DNA of 64,000 bases from Trema orientale (taxonomy: Eukaryota > Streptophyta > Magnoliopsida > Rosales > Cannabaceae), in the NCBI GenBank assembly GCA_002914845.1, contig JXTC01000007.1:1003420-1067419 (forward strand), given 5' to 3'. Numbering within the stretch: position 1 is the first letter of the stretch; each line of letters opens with the position of its first letter. The notes under the pieces are model-generated. The model made no database searches, was not told the DNA's origin, and worked only from the letters and a program-made list of their open reading frames with translations. The position numbers and the translations under genes are program-made. This document shows positions 48,842 through 59,145 of the stretch, piece after piece.

Positions 48842-51800
48842 ATGGAGACGTCTACCGCTCAAAATGATAATAATCACCACAACCACAACGACGTGTCGTT
48901 GGATGGTTTTCGTGCGACAAAGCCGGCAACTGTCGTCTCTGGTGACTTGCTGAACTGGGGTTGGGCGGCTGAGTCGATGAGCGGGAGCCACTTGGAGGAA
49001 GTGAAGAGAATGGTGGCGGAGTACCGGAAACCGGTCGTCCGGCTCGGAGGCGACAGGCTGACGATATCCCAGGTGGCGGCCATCGCTGCCGGTGTCGACG
49101 TGGCCGGGGTAAAGGTGGAGCTTTCTGAGTCGTCCAGGGCGGGAGTTAAGGCTAGCAGTGACTGGGTTATGGACAATAATGGTGTCACCACCGGATTCGG
49201 TGCAACCTCACACAGGACCATGCAAGGCGGTGCCCTTCAAAAGGAGCTAATCAGGTGAAAATAACATAAAACCTAAAAAAAAAAAAAAAATTGTCACTTG
49301 ATTACTTCCTGTCTGATCCACTTAAAAGTAAATATCTCAACGCTTTTTGGTAATCACGTTCTAAAATGAATAAATATATTGAATTGTGATTATATTAGTT
49401 CACTTTTTTTTTTCAATTAATAAGTAAATATGACAACAAATAATACAGTAAAATAGGACACATATGGTGTGTGGGAATTAGATTGCCCGAGTTGACTTAG
49501 TTCCTACAAAGAGTGATGAAAGAGACCAAATCAACTCGGACGATTGGAACCATGTCAATTTGATATGGCTCTAGTATGGAAAATACTAAAAAACAGTAAC
49601 ACTAATAGAGGCGTGGAACTATGTGTTGTGTGTCCATAACCCCGTTCGTAGTAGCCAACTGGGGTTAGCTCAGTTGGTCCAAGGTTTAAGGGTTGTGTGT
49701 GTGTTTGGGGGGGTCAGGAGTTCAAACCTTGGTAGTGTGTGTGTGTCATTTTCTTTTAATTTGTAGTAAGTAGTGGTCATTAGTTAAGCCCCCCTTTAAA
49801 AAAAAAAAAAAAAAAAAAAAACCCGTTCGTAGTCATTGTGGTATGCTTTTCTCAATTTCTTTTCTACAATATGTGTTTTCGTGGATTGGGAAAGTCCCAA
49901 TATCTTCTATTAATAATTAATAACCGATTGAGAGTATTTTTGTCCAAAAAACATTGAGTGAAACGTATTTCCTAAATTTGGGGTATCATGAGGTATCTTA
50001 AATAGAGTTTCTACTCTAGTTTGACAACTCATTAATAATTTCTAAGATCAAATACAAATTAACATGCCATTCAAAAGTAGTATACAAATTAAGATGGCTA
50101 GACAATACATATGTTTCTAGTTTATTGTAAAATAATTATAACTTTTTCTCTTAAAAAGAAATTCGAGTAATTTATAATTGACTTGGCAGTATCCTCATTT
50201 TTTCCTCTAGAAAATGACACTTCTAATTTTCTTTTGAAAATATTCACTTTACTATTTCAGATTAAGCTTTGAAAAACCAATAATTTCATTATATCACTGT
50301 CGTGAACATCAAAACTGAACAAATTAATACAATACAATACAATAATAAGTATTAAAATAATTCTCTAAAGAAAATTAATGTTCATAAATCTTCATTATAA
50401 AACATATTAATTTAACTATATACTAGCCCCCGTAATAATATGTAGTGTTGGTTATAAAAACTAATATAAATAGGCAAGTTTAATAAAAACTAGTTAAAAG
50501 AGAAGTCGATCAAGAGAAACAAATAGATAGAGGGAAAAAGAGGAGGGGAAACGAAAGAAGACAAGAAAAAGAGATGTATAGTTTTTTTTTTTTTTTTCAT
50601 TAGAACTATGGAAAAAACAGATGAGAGGATTTTCAACTTGCATAGTTTTATTCAAGTCCTTGATGCAGTCCTCTATGACACGAGTTATATATTGTTTTCC
50701 TTTACAAAAAATAATTGATCAACCGGTTAAAAATGTGTAAATATTCGCATTGAAGAAAACCTCAGATGAGAAAAATTTATGCAAAAATGGAATAGAAGAG
50801 AGAGTACCAGATTCATCATCACCACAAACGTACATATAATATTGTCTCATTTTTTGCAATTATAAATTCGAACATCACTCCTCCAATAAAATGATTTAAC
50901 TTCGCCTTGTATAACTACTTCACAATTCTAGTTCCACAAATCCATTGCTTAAATCAGTGATTAAGCTTCAATTTTTTATTGCTTACAGATTCTTGAATGT
51001 TGGAATATTTGGCCATGGAACAGAGTCAAGCCACACTCTGCCACGCTCGGCAACAAGGGCAGGAATGCTCGTTAGGATCAACACCCTCCTCCAAGGCTAC
51101 TCTGGCATTAGATTTGAAATTTTGGAAGCCATGACCAAGCTCCTCAACAACAATGTCACCCCATGTTTGCCATTGCGTGGCACGATTACTGCCTCTGGTG
51201 ACCTTGTTCCTTTGTCCTACATTGCCGGCTTACTCATCGGCCAGCCTAATTCGAAGGCCATCGGCCCCAGTGGCGAGCCCCTCACTGCCGAGGAAGCCTT
51301 CGAAGTTGCAGGCATAAATTCCGGGTTCTTCGAGTTGCAGCCTAAAGAAGGCATTGCTCTTGTTAATGGCACTACAGTTGGTTCAGGGTTGGCTTCTATT
51401 GTTCTTTATGAGGCCAACATTCTTGTTGTGTTGGCTGAAATCACGTCGGCCATTTTCGCGGAAGTGATGCACGGTAAGCCTGAGTTCACTGATCACTTGA
51501 CCCATAAGTTGAAGCACCATCCTGGTCAAATTGAGGCTGCAGCCGTTATGGAACACATTTTGGATGGTAGCGCTTATATTAAAGCTGCTCAGAAGCTTCA
51601 TGAGATAGATCCTCTTCAGAAACCAAAACATAATCGCTATGCACTAAGGACATCACCCCAATGGCTTGGACCACAAATTGAGGTGATCAGATTCTCAACC
51701 AAGTCAATTGAAAGAGAGATCAACTCAGTAAACGACAACCCTTTGATTGACGTTTCAAGGAACAAGGCCATCCATGGTGGCAACTTCCAAGGGACCCCAA

Positions 51801-52735
51801 TTGGAGTTTCAATGGATAACACACGTTTGGCTATTGCATCCATTGGAAAACTCATGTTTGCCCAATTTTCTGAGCTTGTTAATGATTTCTACAACAATGG
51901 TTTGCCTTCAAATCTCTCTGGTGGCCGCAACCCGAGTTTGGATTATGGTTTTAAGGGAGCTGAAATTGCCATGGCCTCCTATTGTTCTGAGCTCCAGTAC
52001 CTTGCTAATCCAGTAACCAGCCACGTTCAGAGCGCTGAACAACACAACCAAGATGTCAACTCTCTAGGATTGATATCTTCAAGGAAGACCGAGGAGGCTA
52101 TTGATATTCTCAAGCTCATGTCTTCAACCTTCCTAGTGGCTCTTTGCCAAGCCATTGACTTGAGGCATTTGGAGGAGAATCTAAAGCACACAGTTAAGAA
52201 CATTGTGAGCCAAGTAGCTAAGAGAGTTCTAACGACCGATGTCAATGGTGAACTCCACCCTTCGAGAGTTTGCGAGAATGATCTGCTTAAAGTAGTGGAC
52301 AGGGAATATGTCTTCACATACATTGACGATCCCTGCAGCGCTACCTATCCATTGATGCAAAAACTAAGGCAAGTACTAGTAGAGCACGCTTTGACAAACG
52401 GCGAAAACGTGAACTCAAACACTTCAGTCTTCCAAAAGATTGCAGCTTTTGAGGAAGAACTGAAGACCCTATTGCCTAAAGAGGTTGAGAGTTCAAGGAT
52501 CGCTGTCGAAAGTGGGAATGCGGCAATATCGAACATGATCAAGGAATGCAGGTCTTATCCATTGTACGAGTTCGTGAGGGAGGAGCTGGGGACTGGTTTG
52601 CTGACGGGGGAGAAGGTTAGGTCACCTGGTGAGGATTTTGACAAGGTGTTTTCTGCTATGTGCCAAGGGAAGATTATTGATCCAATGCTGGAATGTCTCA
52701 GCAGCTGGAATGGTGCTCCACTTCCAATTTGTTAG
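48842..52735 (+). CDS. Phenylalanine ammonia-lyase-like, copy 2 (catalytic Tyr lost)
   Basis: Exons 48842-49254 and 50989-52735 share the PAL intron position and give an open frame of 719 residues. The MIO triad Ala-Ser-Gly is kept (206-208), as is the RFLN selectivity pair. However, the loop [10 protein letters not shown] of PAL1 and PAL3 is reduced to DNN (residues 111-113), so the catalytic tyrosine is gone. HRRTKQGG has become HRTMQGG. Other unusual changes are [11 protein letters not shown] for [21 protein letters not shown] for [10 protein letters not shown], and HNRYALRTS for QDRYALRTS. The tyrosine acts as catalytic base in known aromatic ammonia-lyases, so this protein is probably inactive or altered. 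It could be a young pseudogene, or a subunit acting only in mixed tetramers. The frame is otherwise intact. Confidence 0.93.
49255..50988 (+). other. PAL2 intron, enlarged
   Basis: A 1734-base GT-AG intron at the conserved PAL position, more than twice the length of the PAL1 and PAL3 introns. Part of the difference is a SINE (49653-49821). The rest is AT-rich sequence without a recognised element. Confidence 0.88.
49653..49821 (+). mobile_element. tRNA-derived SINE in the PAL2 intron
   Basis: The 5' part carries a polymerase III A box (TAGCTCAGTTGG, 49666-49677) and B box (GAGTTCAAACC, 49718-49728), as in tRNA-derived SINEs. A GT-rich stretch follows, then a poly-A tail of about 23 bases. 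An exact 12-base target duplication 'cccgttcgtagt' flanks it (49641-49652 and 49822-49833). It is 169 bases long. It cannot fold as a full tRNA. Confidence 0.93.
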
Positions 52736-53742
52736 ATGTCGTTTTTTGCGTTTGAATGTCGTTTCGGATTGTCTATTTTATTTTCTTCTTTAGTGTTCAT
52801 TAATGGACTGTCAGCGAGACCTATGTGAGTAAACTGAATGTTGTTAAACAATCTTTTCTTCTTTGGTCTTGTTAGTTTTTTTTTTTTTTAAAATATATTT
52901 ATTCTATACTATACATGTATTACAAGAATTAGAAGAACGACTTTTTATATTTTCGGATAAAATTGTTAGTATATTGAAGAAAGTGGTCCCTCAAAAAAAT
53001 ATGAGGGGAGAAACCACTCAATGGGATCACTACCAGAGATATTACAATTAAGAGACTACTTAATTAGCTACGTTATAGGCATAAAGGTTAGTCTTTAGTG
53101 AAAACTGTAATTCTAAGAGCCCATTTGGATTTGCAACTCATAGAAGTATTAATCACAACAGATATAAGGTCTAATAATCGGGGAAAGCAAAAGATTGTGA
53201 TTGTTTTATAAAACTACACGACTTTCAGTTAAATTTCGTATTAGTGGAATGTTTGGTTCATAGATATTTTTATTCATTAATATAAAGCTATCTAGCTATA
53301 ATAAGATTGTTGAATTCACATGACATGGAATTTTAACGACGAAGACTACACGTTTTCTTTCTTTTTCGGTCATGCATTATGCACGAGTGGGTAGGTGACA
53401 GCTGAAAATTGAGAAATGTTTAACCATACTAATAAGGATTTAAAAAAAATCCATCACCTTCAACGAAAGATGCCATCCAATGCTATATTGACTTTTGACC
53501 CGGGACTGGAGTGACACACGTACTATTCCCTTCTTTTTCCAAGGGGCAAGTCAAAGAAGAAATTGCCTTCTCAAGGGAGGTCAGTAAAATCATATCCTGT
53601 TTTTGATATTTTTCTTAATAAATGGATAAATAAAAATTACATTCTCCGACTCGTTAACTCCGTGTGCTAACCTTGGCTATAATTTGATTTTGCTGCACGG
53701 AGAAGCAGACTCTTCTTTACACTATTTTGTCTTATCGCCAAG

Positions 53743-54527
53743 TGTTGGTGTGGATTTTAGTATGTGACCCAACGCGCGCCACGCGCCCTTGAGTGGTTCT
53801 CTCCCAAAGGAGTCCAAAACCCAGATTTGATGTAGGTGTGGTCCGTACAACCTTGAAGAAGGCTGTGCCTGGACTTTTCACCAACTAGTAATGGGTGGTA
53901 CCGGTGTGGTACCTGCCAAATCTCCTCAACAGAAGAAATGATTAGCAGTTCCTTCGATGAAAAATAGAGATACTGTAATGAGAGGAGAAAAGGCAAATAG
54001 GGTTTTTGGGACTTGTGGCGGCTTACCTCTTTCAGGTGATTATGAGACTATTTATAGTAGTTCTGTGGTCCCCCAAAAGCTAGAGTTAATGTCCACGTGT
54101 CCCTGGAAAGTGGTCCCCCAGAGATTAGGGTCGATACCCACGTGTCCTTGCAAAGGCAGAAAGGGTTCTTTCGTATCCGCTTGTACGGGCGTATGCGAGT
54201 GATTAGACCAGATGTCAGCTTTTCCTAGGTCCATATCTCCTTTGTTCCTTACCTTGGTCGGACTCATGTTACTACGACTTTGGTCGGCTATTTCTTGATC
54301 TTACTGGTCTTTCGTTTAGGGTCTGTTCGGACAGTGGCATAAAATTCGACCACAAGGGTCTTTCCTTAATGGGCATGGCTTTGTAGCTTCCTTTCCTCTT
54401 GGCCCTCCCTTGTGTAGTACAGTTTCATTCTGGTCGGGTAGAGAGATCAATTGGAAACGACGTCGTTCTTGGTCGATATCTCGTTATGTCGTTTTCTTGG
54501 ACATGTTGGGAAAATTATCCCCCAACA
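53743..54527. mobile_element. Solo LTR
   Basis: This 785-base sequence begins TGTTGG and ends CCAACA, with an exact 5-base duplication 'ccaag' on each side (53738-53742 and 54528-54532). The matching position in the other spacer copy (near 60450) lacks it. It contains two adjacent near-repeats of a 'gtccacgtgtcc...gtggtccccca' type segment (about 54066-54160). The open frames inside carry no protein domain. It is left by recombination between two LTRs of a full element. Confidence 0.88.
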
Positions 54528-54992
54528 CCAAGAAAGGTGAATTTGTTATAAAAGTAAAAAGTAAAACATGTCAGTGAAGTCAACATGTCAAACAGAATGA
54601 GAATAGACCGTTACTATTACTAGTCTATGCATCAAACAGAGTGAGAATAGAGTGTTATTATTATTTCTCCAATTACTAAAATATTTAACTTCATTTTTTT
54701 TTTTTTATAAAAGATTTCACCGTTTGTTTTTCCTAAAATAGGATTTTTGAGGAAAAAAAATGGAATAGGAAGTGATAGTAGTGTAACTCAGTAACTCTGA
54801 AAAATGGCATGAAAATGAAAAGACCATTCCTAGAAAATATTGAATTACGTTACCTGTTTTGTTTGCCTTTCAAATGTAAAAATGCCCGTTCAATTGGAGT
54901 AGTTATTCCACCATGGTTTGGAATAGTCTTTCCTAAATTAAATATAAGTGCATGTCCACCAAACATTTTAATCATATAATATAAACAACCTA

Positions 54993-55050
54993 AATATGCC
55001 CTCTATGCATTTTTTTTTTTTTTTTGAAAGGAATATGCCCTCTATGCATT
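54993..55050. mobile_element. Tiny poly-T retroposed insertion with target duplication
   Basis: The sequence 'aatatgccctctatgcatt' occurs twice (54993-55011 and 55032-55050), separated only by a poly-T run and 'gaaagg'. The second spacer copy (near 61049) has a single, uninterrupted version. The structure fits an extremely 5'-truncated retroposon tail, inserted in reverse. Confidence 0.65.
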
Positions 55051-55983
55051 ATTTCTTCACTTGTACCTTTCGATCCCCACCACCAACCACACCCTCTGTC
55101 CTCTCTCTTTCCTTCATGTGGACTGTAAACTCAAATTTATCCAACATGATATCCAATTCACAAAATGATAGTCGATCTATTGTAAATTTGATGAAATTTT
55201 TTAATATCCAACCGCTTGCTTCTTTCTTACCCCAAGACTAGTAAACCATCCACACGTATTTTTATGAGTAGATTGGAATATATGTTTTCTATAAATTAAT
55301 GCATACTTTAATAATATTTGTCTTACATAAATTTTTGAAGTTTGAACTTTTACTGAAAAATTATTACGTAAGATAACTACTAAAGTTTGGATTTTAGTAT
55401 TCATAAGAACTTTATTTAGCTCAGTTAATACAGGGTTTTTTTTTTTTTTGGCTAAAATGATGTGCATTAAGGGTAAAAAAAAATGTCTAGTACCCAATAT
55501 TTAAAAAACTTAATTTAATCTTTTTACTGTAAAAAAATAAAAATAGAAGGTTAAAAAATGAGATAAAGAATTCATAGGCCATTGGCATTGCATATTCAAA
55601 TGATAAGTTTATATTTGGCGTAAAAAATAACAAATTAATAATTCTGACACATTATTTCATACTATTCTAACTCTTATTTCACTTTTTATTTTTTCAAGAC
55701 ATTAATAATGGTTACTTATCGAAAATGTATTAGACGACCATTGAAAAATAAGTTTATTATTCAAGAAAAATTGATTGCACTTTCCAAATTAGCACAAAAA
55801 ATAAGATGAAGAATTTTTTTTTTTTTTTGGTTTGTCTTTTATGCTTATCTATTAAATTCGCACATCCATTTGGCAATAAGATGGTCTTACGCTTCAAAGC
55901 CACCATTGAGGAGTAAAAGTTTTAATCTAGTCCACTTAATTAGAAGCCACGTAGGAAAATCATGAGGCCACTATTCACTTTAA

Positions 55984-56133
55984 ACCAACCCCCTTCATGC
56001 CTTTGTGGGCTAACTCGTCTCACCCTCATGCTCACCTACCTTCCAACACAACAAAGTCTTTTCTCTTAAGCCATCGAGTTTGAAAAGCCCACCTCTGTAT
56101 CTTCCAACCCCACCTTGGCAACTTCTATATAAG
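55984..56133 (+). promoter_or_regulatory. PAL3 promoter: AC elements and TATA box
   Basis: ACCAACC at 55984-55990 and ACCTACC at 56034-56040 are AC elements. TATATAAG at 56126-56133 is a strong TATA box. The leader up to the ATG at 56300 closely matches those of PAL1 and PAL4, including 'ttttatcaaacatttgat'. Confidence 0.75.
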
Positions 56134-56299
56134 ACCCTCATACCTTCTCCTTCCACTTCCAAGGAAATCCCACTTCATATTTTCTCTAAAGATTTCCTTT
56201 AAAGCTCTCAACACACGTACAAATATTACATTCTCATTTTATCAAACATTTGATAAAAACACTTTTACCACATTTTTCATTTCTTTACTAATTACTACA

Positions 56300-59145
56300 A
56301 TGGAGGCCGTCGTAGCTCAAAATGGTCACCACCACGGCCAAAACGGCGTGTCGTTGGAGAGTTTCTGCACCGCCAAGCCGGCTGCCACCGTCTCCGGTGA
56401 CCCGCTGAACTGGGGTGCGGCGGCTGAGTCGATGAGTGGGAGCCACTTGGAGGAGGTGAAGAGAATGGTGGCGGAGTACCGGAAACCGGTCGTCCGACTC
56501 GGCGGCGAGACGCTGACGATATCCCAGGTGGCAGCCATTGCCGCCGGCGGTGACGTGGCCGGAGCGAAGGTGGAGCTTTCAGAGTCGTCCAGGGCGGGAG
56601 TCAAGGCTAGCAGTGACTGGGTTATGGAGAGCATGAGCAAAGGTACGGACAGCTATGGTGTGACCACCGGGTTCGGTGCGACCTCTCACAGGAGAACCAA
56701 GCAAGGTGGCGCCCTTCAGAAGGAGCTAATCAGGTAATAAACATAAAAACTTTTTTTTGAAAAAAATGTGTTACTTAATTACATTAGGCATTAGGCAATG
56801 GTTTGTGAACTCGGGCGAGTTAACCGAGTGGGAAAGGATCAATACATGAATCATGTTATGTAGGGCACCTTGCTTTTCATAGTTTTATTTATTTGTTTGT
56901 TTTATTTACCTCTAGATTTTATCGTCACAAGCTAGAACGTCATTTTTCAATTAAAAAAAAAAAAAAAAAAAAACACAGATGATAGGATTTGCAACTTTTA
57001 AGTTGTGTGTCAAAAATCTTTCTTAAACTTGCAAAGTTTTATTCTAGTCATTGATGTAGTACTCTTATGATACTAGCTGTATTTTGTTGTATTATATGTT
57101 ACAATTTTATTTTTTTTTGGAGTTAAATCCGAATTGATCACACGGTTAAAAATGTTATTAATTAATATCTCATTGTTATTATTATTCCTTTTGAAGCAAA
57201 ACTCAATTCAGAAAATTTTACTGAAAAACAGAATAGAAGAGAGAGTACCAAAGACAGTCAAAGATCACTAAGAACCTACAAATTAAATATCGTCTCCTTT
57301 TTGCAATAATTATTCGTATATCAATTCTCCAATAAATGATTGAATTACAAATCTAGTTCTAGCAAGTAGCGGCTTATATTAGTGATTAATCTTCTGTTTG
57401 CTATTACTTGCAGATTCTTGAATGCTGGAATATTTGGCCATGGAACAGAGTCATGCCACACTCTGCCTCACTCGGCAACAAGAGCAGGATTGCTTGTTAG
57501 GATTAACACCCTCCTCCAAGGCTACTCCGGCATTAGATTTGAGATTTTGGAAGCCATGACCAAGCTCCTCAACAACAATGTCACCCCATGTTTGCCACTA
57601 CGTGGCACAATCACAGCCTCAGGAGACCTTGTCCCTCTGTCCTACATTGCCGGCTTACTCACTGGCAGGCCTAATTCGAAGGCCGTCGGCCCCAATGGCG
57701 AAACACTCACCGCCAAGGAAGCCTTCAAAGTTGCCGGCATCAATTCCGAGTTCTTTGAGTTGCAGCCTAAGGAAGGCCTTGCTCTTGTTAATGGCACTGC
57801 TGTTGGTTCAGGCTTGGCTTCTACTGTTCTTTTTGAGGCCAACATTCTTGCTGTGTTGTCCGAAATCTTGTCGGCAATTTTTGCTGAGGTGATGCAGGGT
57901 AAGCCCGAGTTTACTGATCACCTGACTCATAAGTTGAAGCACCATCCTGGTCAAATTGAAGCTGCAGCCATTATGGAACACATTTTGGATGGTAGCGCTT
58001 ATATTAAAGCTGCTCAGAAGCTTCATGAGATAGATCCTCTTCAGAAACCAAAACAGGATCGCTATGCACTGAGGACATCACCCCAATGGCTTGGACCACA
58101 AATTGAGGTGATCAGATTCTCAACCAAATCAATTGAAAGAGAGATAAACTCAGTAAACGACAACCCTTTGATTGACGTTTCAAGGAACAAGGCCCTCCAT
58201 GGTGGCAACTTCCAAGGGACCCCAATTGGTGTTTCAATGGACAACACTCGTTTGGCNCTCATGTTTGCCCAATTTTCTGAGCTGGTTAATGACTTTTACA
58301 ACAATGGTTTGCCTTCCAATCTCTCTGGTGGCCGCAACCCGAGTTTGGATTATGGTTTCAAGGGAGCTGAAATCGCCATGGCCTCTTATTGTTCTGAGCT
58401 CCAATACCTTGCTAATCCAGTTACTAGCCATGTCCAAAGCGCCGAACAACACAACCAAGATGTTAATTCTCTAGGATTGATATCTTCAAGGAAGACCGCA
58501 GAGGCTATTGAAATTCTCAAGCTCATGTCTTCAACTTTCTTAGTAGCCCTTTGCCAAGCCATCGACTTGAGGCATTTGGAGGAGAATCTAAAGCACACGG
58601 TTAAGAACACTGTGAGCCAAGTAGCTAAGAGAGTTCTAACTACCGGCGTCAATGGCGAACTCCACCCTTCGAGATTTTGTGAGAAGGATCTTCTTAAAGT
58701 GGTGGACAGGGAATATGTGTTTGCCTACATTGATGATCCATGCAGTGCTACCTATCCATTGATGCAAAAGCTAAGGCAAGTACTAGTCGAACACGCTTTG
58801 ACAAACGGCGAAAACGAGAAGAACTCAAACACTTCAATCTTCCAAAAGATTGCAGCTTTTGAGGAAGAACTAAAGACCCTTTTGCCTAAGGAGGTTGAGA
58901 GTTCAAGGATCGCTGTCGAAAGTGGGAATGCGGCGATATCGAATCAGATCAAGGATTGCAGGTCTTATCCATTGTACAAGTTTGTGAGGGAGGAGTTGGG
59001 AACTGGTCTGCTGACAGGGGAGAAGGTCAGATCGCCCGGTGAAGAGTTTGACAAGGTGTTCTCTGCTATGTGCCAGTTGAAGATCATCGATCCAATGTTG
59101 GAATGTCTCAGTAGCTGGAATGGTGCACCTCTTCCGATCTGTTAG
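56300..59145 (+). CDS. PAL: Phenylalanine ammonia-lyase, copy 3 (with sequence gap)
   Basis: Exons 56300-56733 and 57414-59145 encode a PAL of 721 residues as written. Tyr119 in [13 protein letters not shown], the MIO triad in [17 protein letters not shown] and RFLNAG are all present. At 58257 an ambiguous base N stands where PAL1 and PAL2 have about 19 bases encoding the conserved IASIGK segment. Restoring six residues would give 727, the PAL1 length. The missing segment is therefore more likely an assembly gap than a true deletion. Another oddity is CQLKIIDPM where PAL1 and PAL2 have CQGKIIDPM. Apart from the gap the enzyme looks functional. Confidence 0.93.
56734..57413 (+). other. PAL3 intron
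   Basis: A 680-base GT-AG intron at the conserved PAL site, AT-rich, with a poly-A run near 56952-56973. No mobile element is recognised. Confidence 0.9.
58257..58257. other. Ambiguous base (N) in PAL3 exon 2
   Basis: The only N noticed in the window. It sits between 'cgtttggc' and 'ctcatgtttg', where the paralogues have 'tattgcatcgattggaaaa' or a close variant. It probably marks an unresolved assembly junction. Confidence 0.9.

Larger units (their letters stand above)
52736..55975. other. PAL2-PAL3 spacer (copy D of a duplicated spacer)
   Basis: This spacer is colinear with 59530-63720 beyond PAL3. Shared landmarks include 'aaagtggtccc', 'attgccttctcaag', 'aagtttggattttagtat' and 'ttagacgaccattgaaaa'. 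It differs by insertions on both sides: a solo LTR (53743-54527) and a small poly-T insertion (55012-55031) here, and four MITEs in the other copy. No gene is seen. The first 130 bases are the PAL2 3' UTR. Confidence 0.75.

Noticed and set aside
49666-49740. Possible tRNA gene with A and B boxes
   Set aside because: There is no cloverleaf-compatible acceptor stem or anticodon arm. The poly-A tail and 12-base target duplication identify a SINE.
53957-54202. Open frames within the solo LTR
   Set aside because: They contain internal repeats of noncoding LTR sequence and no protein domain.
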